In this document: positions 33,731 to 41,932 of the stretch, in pieces
Position numbering within the stretch: the stretch's first letter is position 1
Layout of the letters: each line of letters starts with the position of its first letter
Source of the DNA: Proteles cristata cristata
Lineage: Eukaryota > Chordata > Mammalia > Carnivora > Hyaenidae
DNA: 64,000 bases
Direction of reading: 5' to 3'
Assembly (NCBI GenBank): GCA_017311185.1
Contig: JAESUZ010000468.1
Span: 639,501 to 703,500, forward strand
Position numbers and translations under genes: made by a program
Notes under the pieces: generated by a model
The model's database searches: none
The model's input: the letters and a program-made list of their open reading frames with translations, nothing else
Told to the model about the DNA's origin: nothing

Positions 33731-36254
33731 GGGTAAGAAGTAAAAGGGAAAATCCCTTTAGAGGCAGACCAGTCCATGTGAAAGATCAGCTTCCTGGTGT
33801 TGTTTGGTACAGAGGCAAATAGGAGTTTCCAGGGCTTCACTGAATTTGATAATGTGGATAACCACAGCAATAAGTCTATGTTCTATACTCTTTTTGGGAA
33901 GGCAAAAATGCATAGAATATATTTTACAGATAATTCCACCTAAAATTATTTTTAAATTTCACAATGCCACCACGTTGGGAAGAAACCCATTGAATTTTTC
34001 TTTCACAGAAACTCCTTTTTAACTCACAAGCATTGAGCATGGACGTTCACAACAAGGCTAATGCTCTGATGGTCGTAAAATGAAAAATGTTTTCAGCAGA
34101 ATGGAGAGAGGTTACTACTCTATGTGTGACAATCTGTGGAATGTTCCACCCCATATGTTTTGGATATCTCTTTCTGAGACTCCACTAGAAATTTATCAGT
34201 TGAAAGGGAGCTGATCATAATAGCATGATGGCTACCTGTAGCGCGAGGAAGAATGTGCGCGGAGCTGTAGAGCTCACGATCTCAGCTGAGCGCATGGAAA
34301 TTAGGGACCCACGAAGTCAAGCCTTCTGTCCTGCTGCATTCCCTAAGGGGTCTTGTCCCTCCCACTGTCGCTGGGCTCCTGGCTGCAGAGTGCAGGATGC
34401 AGGTATCGCCTACTACTCATGCCTATTATATCACCTTCTTCCACCGGGAAACAAACCTGAATGCCTCTGAAGTTGCTTGAACCATCCAAGAAGGTCAAAG
34501 TTGGGATAATTACAGTTATCCAACTGATGTTCAGATGCTCACATTCCCAGATGAATCCGTAACTAACTCTATGTGATGGAAGTAGCACATTATTCTTGTG
34601 TTCGCCAGCCTGCAATGTCATTCCAGATGGCAAATACAAAAATAGCATGAAAAATTTCCTCCTGAAATGCACTCTTTGAAAGTGTTCTGTTAGTCCGATA
34701 ACCGATCAAGATGTTCCAACATTTCAATCCTCATGAGCATAAGGGATATGCCCCCCTCTCCTTAAAAAAAAAAAAGTCCAGATATTAAAAGGCTTCATTA
34801 CAGCAAACTGCTGGTTGTTATTAATGTCATTATGGGTTGTCCATGAAAGTTCTCTCTCCCACCCCTAAGGAAATACCCCCTGCTTCATTCCTAGAAGCTG
34901 ATTCATTACGGTAGGAGGATCTCCAGAGCAATAGAAACGTAAAGGTCTCAGTTGTTAACACAAAAGTGGAACTGCTTAAATTTGATTACCTTGTTTAATG
35001 AAGTGTCGCATTTATTTACAAGATGACATGATGAATCGTGTTCCAGCCACCATAAATCAGCTTATAAAAATGGACAAATGGCTCAATAGAGTGATGCATT
35101 TACAAATTTGAAATGAGGAGATCTGAATCCATTCTGATATTTTCCACGGTAAAAAAAAATGCCATTTTGAGATGAGCCCAGGAATTAAACCTGATGAGTA
35201 GATTCTTACGATCTTTTCTGTTCTTCAATCACAGAGGCCCTGCCTTCTATCTTGGCCTCAATGTGCTTCTTGCTGTGGCTGGGGACCTCCTTCCCTTCAA
35301 TCTTCTCTGCGTCAGCATCTGCCAGCCCCGCCCTGTGGCTCCACAGCCCCGCCGGGGCAAGACGGAAAATCACTGCGGTGAATGACAGCCAGACAAGATT
35401 GCCAGGGCCTGGCTACTCCTGTTCTGCTCTTCTTTTCTTTTCTTTTGTCAGCTGCCGGATGGGAAACTATGAGTCACCCCTGGAATCACAGGGCACATGC
35501 CCTCATTCACCGAGAGTGAATTCAAATCTGTACTGGCCATGGGCTTCTCCAGGGAAGAAACAAGGTCTCTGATGTGCAGAAGGAACCAGGTGAAGTTGGA
35601 GGACGGGACTGGGGGTGTGGGTACCCAGTCTCCCCTTCTCCCTTCCCTCCTTGTGGGACCGGCTCTGGGCCACAGCGCTTGCGCGGTGAGCGGAAGTGGG
35701 GCAGGGCTCACTGGTCATGATAGTCTTGTCATGTTACCAAATCCCATGGTATCTGAACCTCACTTTTTGAGGAGTGGACTGGAGTGAGAGAGGAAGAGCC
35801 TCCAACCTAAGCAGGCGGCCACATTCAAAGTGACCAGAGACCCTCCCAAGCTGGCTCTGTGTGATTCACACGTTTGCAAACTAGGACGTCTGCTCTGAGA
35901 TCCATAAAGGAATGCTGCACAGAAGAGGAAGGAAGAAAAATGGTAAAAATGTGTTTATTAGTTATTATTTGTCACAACCACCAGTGGGCAAGGAGCGAGG
36001 GGTGCTTTTCAAAGTTCATTTCCCCGAGGAAACTAGACCTGGCTTCATCCAATGTAGTGAAATGGCCTGTTTGTGGTAGATGCCTTGTTTTCATGATCCA
36101 GCCCTATCATTAATCCTGTGACTTAGACAAATGACCCATTTTCCCATCTGTAGATAAGCGAGCCTGACACCTGGCTTTCCAAGATCATAGTGAAAGTTCA
36201 TTGAGAAAAGGAACTCCCATAGGGCTGGATGCAGCCAGTCTTTGGCTAAATGGG
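33731..36254. other. Unassigned sequence, repeat-poor
   Basis: About 2.5 kb with no SINE, LINE or LTR that I can recognise. The segment 34780-35110 is AT-rich and complex (for example tttatttacaagatgacatg at 35010), which fits a conserved non-coding element. The segment 35220-35720 is more GC-rich with overlapping meaningless frames. Confidence 0.4.
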
Positions 36255-36350
36255 ACTTTCGTCCCTCCCTCCGTCCCTTCTTCCTTTCCTCCTGCCTTCC
36301 CTCCTTCTTTCTTGCCTTCCTTCCCCCACCCCCGTCTTCGCTCTCCCCTC
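36255..36350. repeat. Polypyrimidine tract (CCTT-rich)
   Basis: About 95 bp of almost pure C and T on the plus strand, built from CCCTCC and CCTTC units. Long homopurine-homopyrimidine tracts can form triplex DNA. The frames reading through it (Ser/Pro/Phe-rich, or Glu/Gly/Lys-rich in reverse) are artefacts of its composition. Confidence 0.85.
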
Positions 36351-37335
36351 TCAAAGTCTACGGAGGTTCTCCTTTCGCCAGCATGTCTCTTGAACACATC
36401 ACACAGACATGTACAGTCACACAAGCCACATTTTTGTGCTCTCTGTATACAGAAAAGTGCTCTCCATGGATTCTAATTGGCTCACTTTTAATGCATTTTG
36501 AGAGTGACTCAGGAAGAAAAAAGGAAGATGCACTTAAATTTAAGCCTCTAGGAAAATAGTTTACAGAGCTCTTGATTTCAGTTACACAAGGTAAATATAA
36601 GCTTCAGATCCTGTCTTTCTGGATTTTCTCACCAGGCAAACAGATAAGCTATCCCTCAGGTCCTTGAGGCCTGGGTGGAAGATAAAAAAAAATAAAAGGA
36701 AGAGGAAATCTGGAGCCATTTTGGACTTTGAAACAGGACCCACACCCCCATTTCAAGCAGGGAATTGGGTCAGAATCTGGTAGAGTGAATCCATGGGAAG
36801 CAGCATGAATGGATTTTTAGGCTGAGAACCTAAAAATGTTCTGGGGATCTCAGTGATAACACAACATCGATAGGCACAGTTTTGTCAGACTGGGGGGTCC
36901 TGGGTGTGCGGGGCCATGTCGCAGAGTCGGTGAGAGCCCCGGGCAGTGTCTCCCAGGAGAGCAGCACCCACCACGGCCGCCCCCCACTGCCGTGTGCTCT
37001 GGGGCACCCGAGCCCGGAAAAGGACCACGTTCCCAGGCCGTTAGAGGCTCCGATACCGCGGTGGGGCTGCGTTTTGTAATAACCAAAAGTCTGGGTGGTT
37101 CGTCTCTTTGGTAACTTTTAAGAAGCCCTCGCTCGGCTCTGTATCCCCCATCACAAATCTAAGAAAACGTTCCCCACATTTAGAAATCCGTCCCCAGTCC
37201 CCGGCTGCACAGAGTTGACTTTGGCTGGAAGGAAATCAGTGGGACCGGGGCCCTTGGGCCACCTTCTGGAGAGATACGTCCGCCCACCTTCTCCTCCGCT
37301 CTGGGCCGCCCCTCAGAAGGGCCCGCTCACAGCAC

Positions 37336-37372
37336 TGACACGCAGACCTGTGACACGCAGACCCGTGACGTG
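37336..37372 (+). repeat. 15-bp tandem repeat, 2.5 copies
   Basis: The units tgacacgcagacctg and tgacacgcagacccg follow each other directly, and a third begins tgacgtg. The last copy creates a CRE-like TGACGTG. Confidence 0.85.
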
Positions 37373-37444
37373 TCGCCTCCAAGGCCATGGCTGTGATGGG
37401 CAGAGGGCAGCCGGGACGCTCTGTGTGTGTGCAGAGCGCCAGGT

Positions 37445-37464
37445 GGGGGTGGGGGCAGGGAGGG
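37445..37464 (+). other. G-quadruplex motif
   Basis: gggggtgggggcagggaggg has four G runs of three or more separated by loops of one or two bases, the canonical pattern for a stable G-quadruplex. It lies in a CpG-containing GC-rich stretch. Confidence 0.75.
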
Positions 37465-37874
37465 AGCCTGCATGTGAACCTGAGCCTGCCCGCCACATCT
37501 GCGCAAGGGGCCCTGAGTGACAGGTGTACACGGTGCCACATCGGCTGCCAATATGTTATGAGACCATGGTAACAATCGCGCATCTCCAGGGAGCTGGGCC
37601 GCTTCCTTCTTCACTATCAGACATGAAAGAAGTAATTTCAGGGGCCAGGAAAGGATCTCTGATAAAAGAAAACATTCCAGCCTCCGAGAACTAGAGTTTG
37701 CCCCAAAGCAATAGCTTTGATATGTTGTTTTTTTTTTCCTCAGTGTCTTTCTTTATGTTTACAATTAATCCATGATTATCTACAAAAAAATCTTCTGGCC
37801 TATAGGGGGCTAGTAGAAAAGAATTGGTTGCTTTCTTTAAAAAACATTCTTCTTTTTATTGACTTGAATATCAT

Positions 37875-38025
37875 CTGTAATAACATTTACATAGTGCTTC
37901 ACCGTTTGCCAAGAACTTTCACACACGGAACCTAATTTCAGTTCAGTTCACCTAATCCTCACACAAACATGTGGGGTATGAATTACAAGATTATCTCTGT
38001 TCTGTAATGAATAATATTAAGTTTC
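37875..38025 (-). mobile_element. MIR remnant
   Basis: The reverse of MIR is visible: catttacatagtgcttcacc, then cctaatcctcacacaaacat, a gggtatgaattac stretch and tctctgttctgtaatga. Confidence 0.65.
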
Positions 38026-38329
38026 ATTCAAAGGGACCGGCGAACATGGAATTATCCCCTGCAAATTTCTTGACATCCTTCCGGAGAAGTTCTGCAGCCA
38101 CGCCGCCTATCCGTTGGAACCGGTGAAGCAGTGGAGGCTGGTGAGAAGCCCCTGAGCACCGTGACATTGTCTCTGGTTCTCTGATGAGGGGCTGTTGACA
38201 GACTCGAGCGACGATGAGGGTGGGGGGTGGAAATCAGAGCCCTCTGCTCGGGTCTCCTCCTTCGTGGCCTGCCTCTGATTGGAATATTCTTTTTCTCTAA
38301 GAATCCGGGGTACGTGGAGAACAAATTTA

Positions 38330-39504
38330 CATAAAGGCACCATCAGCTCCGGCCACAACCGCGGGTTCTGCAGGCTTTGAAGGATAAAGCATCGCAAAGT
38401 GTTAAATCTGCACAAGCCCGTTCACACACACAGCCTGCCCTCCCGCAGCCTCGCTCCGTCAGCCGGTGTTCGGACGTAGTTAAAATTAAAAGCTTCAGAC
38501 TGTGGTGGCGGAGAAAGAAAGGCAAGTCCTCGCCCAGGAGCACCTTGGATTCAGGAGACGCTGGCATCGGGTATTCCCGAGGCCACAGGGCGGCAGGTGG
38601 CTCCCAGTCCGGCCTGCTCCCTGGTCTCGGGGTGCCGCGGGCCCTCTCCTCTGGCCCCGGACCCACGCAGGCCGGGGCGGGGGGCTGCAGGGAGAGGCGG
38701 GGAGGGGCTCTGACAGCCAGACGGGAACTTGGGCACCTGCTGGCAGAAGGCACGTCCGGTGCAGAGGCGACCGGTGGAGCGAAGGGGAGGCAAGGTTCTC
38801 TCGGGCCCCCAGAGCCCCGTCATGATGCACCTGAGCCGTGAGAGAAGGAAGGGCGGCTCTTCTTTGGGGAAATGATGCTGGGATCCGATTCTCAGCCGGG
38901 ACCCAGCTGTGCGACCAGTTTGAAGTCCTGTGAATTTTGGCTTTGACTCTGGCTGGATCAGTGCTGGACAGGGGAGAAGCGTCAGGTGAATGCGAGCAGA
39001 TCTCACTGCCTGCCTCCCTCCTGCCTCCCTGCCTGCGGCCACCCCGAAGCACGGAGCCTTGCTCGCGCGGAGGCCTGAGAAGCTGGGGGTACGACCACCA
39101 CGCGCACCTTACAAGGCACGTGCTGAGGGGCCCCAGAGGCGTTCGTGTTCGTCCTAAGCTCCCCTGCCCCGGAGACGATGCCCTCTTCCCGCTACGAGGC
39201 TCATCTGGAGACGCAGCAGATGCGGCGCGGAGGGAGCAGGGGTGCCCTGTGGGCGGAGCCGGAGCAGGGCTGCGGTGCTTTCCCCAGGACCAGCCCTGCG
39301 GGGCGGGGCCTACCCAGCCCCCCCCGCCCATCAGGACAGCACCCCCTCCAGGACAGACACCTACCTGAGATCCGCTCTCCTCCCCATTCACCAGGCCCAG
39401 GTTCCGCCCCGGGGCAGGAAGGCCGATGCTCAGGGGACAACCCAGCAGATCCTCTCCCAGAGATGCCTCCCACTGTCCCCTTGCCGGCCTCGTGCGAGCG
39501 CCTA
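38330..39504. promoter_or_regulatory. CpG-rich segment (possible CpG island)
   Basis: About 1.2 kb rich in G, C and CpG, in contrast to the AT-rich surroundings, and ending at the 22-bp minisatellite. It contains a G-quadruplex pattern at 38674-38707. All six frames are sparse in stops, giving overlapping frames of 107-372 codons with Ala/Gly/Pro/Arg-rich, unrecognisable content. It could mark a promoter or be subtelomeric-like GC-rich DNA. No TATA box, exon or transcript evidence is available. Confidence 0.45.
38674..38707 (+). other. G-quadruplex motif
   Basis: Five runs of three or more G (GGGG, GGGGGG, GGG, GGGG, GGGG) with loops of 1, 5, 6 and 1 bases inside the CpG-rich segment. Confidence 0.65.
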
Positions 39505-40360
39505 TGCACCTGTGCCGCCGCCCCGCCGCACCTGTGCCGCCGCCCCGCCGCACCTGTGCCGCCGCCCCGCCGCACCTGTGCCGCCGCCCCGCCTCACCTG
39601 TGCCCCACCTCACCTGCGCCCCACCTCACCTGTGCCGCCGCCTCACCTCACCTGTGCCACCGCCCCACCTCACCTGTGCCACCGCCCCACCTCACCTGTG
39701 CTGCAGCCCCACCTCACCTGTGCCGCCGCCTCACCTCACCTGTGCCACCGCCCCACCTCACCTGTGCTGCAGCCCCACCTCACCTGTGCCGCCGTCTCCA
39801 CCTCACCTGTGCCACCGCCCCACCTCACCTGTGCCATGCCCACCTCACCTGTGCCGCCGCCTCCTCACCTGTGCCACCGCCCCACCTCACCCTGTGCTGC
39901 AGCCCCACCTCCTGTGCACCGCCGTCTCACCTCACCTGTGCCGCCGCCCCGCCGCACCTGTGCCGCCGCCCCGCCTCACCTGTGCCGCCGCCCCACCTCA
40001 CCTGTGCCGCCGCCCCGCCTCACCTGTGCCGCCGCCCCACCTCACCTGTGCCCCACCTCACCTGTGCCGCCGTCTCACCTCACCTGTGCCGCCGCCCACC
40101 TCACCTGTCCGCCGCCCACCTCACCTGTGCCGCCGTCTCCACCTCACCTGTGCCGCCCGCCCCACCTCACCTGTGCGCCGCCTCACCTCACCTGTGCCGC
40201 CGCCTCACCTCACCTGTGCCACCGCCCCACCTCACCTGTGCCACCGCCCCACCTCACCTGTGCCGCCGTCTCACCTCACCTGTGCCGCCGCCCCACCTCA
40301 CCTGTGCCGCCGCCCCACCTCACCTGTGCCGCTGCCCCACCTCACCTGTGCCGCTGCCCT
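39505..40360. repeat. 22-bp GC-rich minisatellite, about 40 units
   Basis: The consensus unit is cacctgtgccgccgccccac with a two-base ct spacer, 22 bp in total. I count about 38 exact CACCTG cores plus two damaged ones in 856 bp. Unit variants include gccgccg, gccaccg and gctgcag interiors, shorter units of about 16 bp (lacking gccgcc) and single-base indels. The same variants recur in blocks (for example around 39700 and 39760), a sign of expansion in multi-unit steps. As 22 is not a multiple of 3 and the unit has no plus-strand stop, all plus-strand frames stay open. That explains the apparent 364-425 codon proline-rich frames. It is non-coding by this reasoning. Confidence 0.96.
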
Positions 40361-40543
40361 CAGCTTTGGCTGCCGGGTCCCCCTCGGCATGTGCCCATCT
40401 CCCTTCATTCCCATCGGCCTGACTGCCTCCCTCCCACTCTTCCTCTCTATCACATTCTCCCGGGGGCCGTGGCCTGATCCTTCTTTCTCATTTTCATCCA
40501 ACTTTCATTTCACCTCCTAACAACTGGGAGAAGGAAGTGTTTA
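40361..40543. other. Unassigned flank of the minisatellite
   Basis: Pyrimidine-rich unique sequence between the minisatellite and the first of three SINEs. Confidence 0.4.
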
Positions 40544-40706
40544 GTGGCACCTGGGTGGCTCAGTGGGTTGAGTGTCAGACTTTGGCTCAGGTCATGATCT
40601 CATGAGTCTGTGAGTTCGAGCCCCACATTGGGCTCTGTGCTGACAGCTCAGAGCCTAAAACCTGCTTTGAGTCTGTGTCTCCCTCTCTCTGCCCCTTCCC
40701 TGCTTG

Positions 40707-40745
<39 letters not shown>

Positions 40746-40757
40746 CTCTAAAAAGAA
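40544..40757 (+). mobile_element. CAN-SINE, full length
   Basis: Plus-strand SINE with head gtggcacctgggtggctcag and body gggctctgtgctgacagctc. It has a pure (CT) run of about 34 bp at 40709-40742 and a short A-rich tail. Confidence 0.92.
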
Positions 40758-40799
40758 AATATTTGGACAATTTTAAATAAGACAATTAATAATGTTTCA

Positions 40800-41003
40800 G
40801 GGACACCTGGGTGGCTCAGCAGGCTGAATGCCTGACTCTTGGTCTCGGCTCAGTTGATGATCTCACGGTGAGTGAGTTCAAGCCCCACATCAGGCTCCAT
40901 GCTGACGGCGCAGAGCCTGCTTGGGATTCTCTCTCTCCATCTCTCTCTCTGCGCCTCTCCTGTTCCTTCTCTCTCTCAACATAAATAAATAAATATTTTA
41001 AAA
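40800..41003 (+). mobile_element. CAN-SINE, full length
   Basis: Plus-strand SINE (ggacacctgggtggctcagc to an AACATAAATAAATAAAT-like tail). Flanking duplications attaataatgtttc (40786-40799) and attaatagtgtttc (41004-41017) differ at one base. Confidence 0.95.
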
Positions 41004-41017
41004 ATTAATAGTGTTTC

Positions 41018-41457
41018 TTATCTATGCTGCTTGGAAAGCATTGTCCAAAGGCGTCAGTACAGCTTGGGGAAGAAGTGGGGTCTGCATGGGAGCAACTGGC
41101 TCCAGAGCCCCCCACGTGGCCTGGACAAGCGACCTCACTGGGTCCCGGTTTCTCCACTTGCGAAGTGGGGGCATCAGCAGTGCCCACCTCGCAGGGCTCA
41201 CGGGCGGCTCAATTCCAGGCCCGCACAGATGCCCGCACCAGGGCAGGTGCGCGGTCGGTTCTGCAGGCTCGTTCCCCGAACTCGGGGTGTCGACCCTCCG
41301 GCTCGCACGGTGCTTAGGGAGATCTGAATGGCCGAGGACGCCGCCCCAGCGGACCAGGCTCAGGCCCGAGGAGGAGGGAGCCCACCGGAGTAACCCAAGC
41401 CAGAGCCCACGGGATAGACCGTGTGGGTTGTGTCGAGTAGACTGCGTATATTGATTC
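41018..41457. other. Unassigned GC-rich sequence
   Basis: CpG-containing, GC-rich stretch between two SINEs. Open frames of up to 149 codons overlap on both strands, a sign of stop-poor composition and not of a gene. Confidence 0.4.
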
Positions 41458-41471
41458 AAAAGTGTGATCAT

Positions 41472-41680
41472 TGGGGCGCCTGGGTGGCTCAGTCGGTTAA
41501 GCGTCCTTAGGTCATGCGTCGGTTCGTGGGTTCGAGCCCCGCGTCGGGCTCTGTGCTGACTGCCAGCTCAGAGCCTGGAGCCTGTTTCAGTCTGTGACTC
41601 CCTCTCTCTCTGACCCTCCCCTGCTCACGCTGTCTGTCTCTCCTGGAAATAAATAAAACATTAAAAAAAAAAACAAAAAC
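41472..41680 (+). mobile_element. CAN-SINE, very young copy with a deletion between the Pol III boxes
   Basis: Plus-strand copy near consensus (ggggcgcctgggtggctcag, gtgggttcgagccccgcgtc, gctgactgccagctcagagc). Between the A-box and B-box regions it lacks about 11 bases around the usual gacttcggct, and the next few bases are altered. The 14-bp flanking duplications aaaagtgtgatcat (41458-41471 and 41681-41694) are identical. Both facts indicate a recent insertion. Confidence 0.96.
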
Positions 41681-41694
41681 AAAAGTGTGATCAT

Positions 41695-41886
41695 ATGCAA
41701 GGCAACACACTATATACAAGGGAAACAGTCATAGTGTCTAAATGACACGCCCTTCATATTTTTGGATTTTTGTGACTTTACATCACTCTCCCTTCAGGCT
41801 GATTAATCTGGCAAACACCCAGTTTTGCACACCCTGTTGCTTTTATTTAATTAAAAGTAAAAGAAACCACAAAGTGAAAGTGATCC
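41695..41886. other. Unassigned AT-rich sequence
   Basis: Short unique sequence between the SINE and the TTCC repeat. Confidence 0.4.
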
Positions 41887-41932
41887 TTTTTTCCTTCCTT
41901 CCTTCCTTCCTTCCTTCCTTCCTTTTTTTTTT
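41887..41932. repeat. (TTCC)n microsatellite
   Basis: Eight or nine pure TTCC units flanked by T runs. It is likely polymorphic. Confidence 0.95.

Larger units (their letters stand above)
36351..37874. other. Unassigned, with a GC-rich segment at 36880-37560
   Basis: No gene recognised. The GC-rich segment contains many CpG, a G-quadruplex motif at 37445-37464 and two and a half copies of a 15-bp unit at 37336-37372. Overlapping frames on both strands (up to 115 codons) have no recognisable content. Confidence 0.4.

Noticed and set aside
36091..36424. Glu/Gly/Lys/Arg-rich minus-strand frames
   Set aside because: They translate the polypyrimidine tract in reverse.
38495..39613. Minus-strand frame of 372 codons
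   Set aside because: It lies in a GC/CpG-rich segment with few stops on both strands, has Ala/Gly/Pro/Arg-rich unrecognisable content, and begins inside the minisatellite.
39505..40360. CRISPR-like repeat array
   Set aside because: The units are contiguous with no unique spacers, and the DNA is mammalian. It is a minisatellite.
39145..40520. Three overlapping plus-strand frames of 364-425 codons encoding proline/cysteine/histidine-rich proteins
   Set aside because: They are made by the 22-bp minisatellite. Twenty-two is not a multiple of three and the unit lacks plus-strand stops, so every frame is open and shows the same peptide out of register. There is no start context, domain or homologue.
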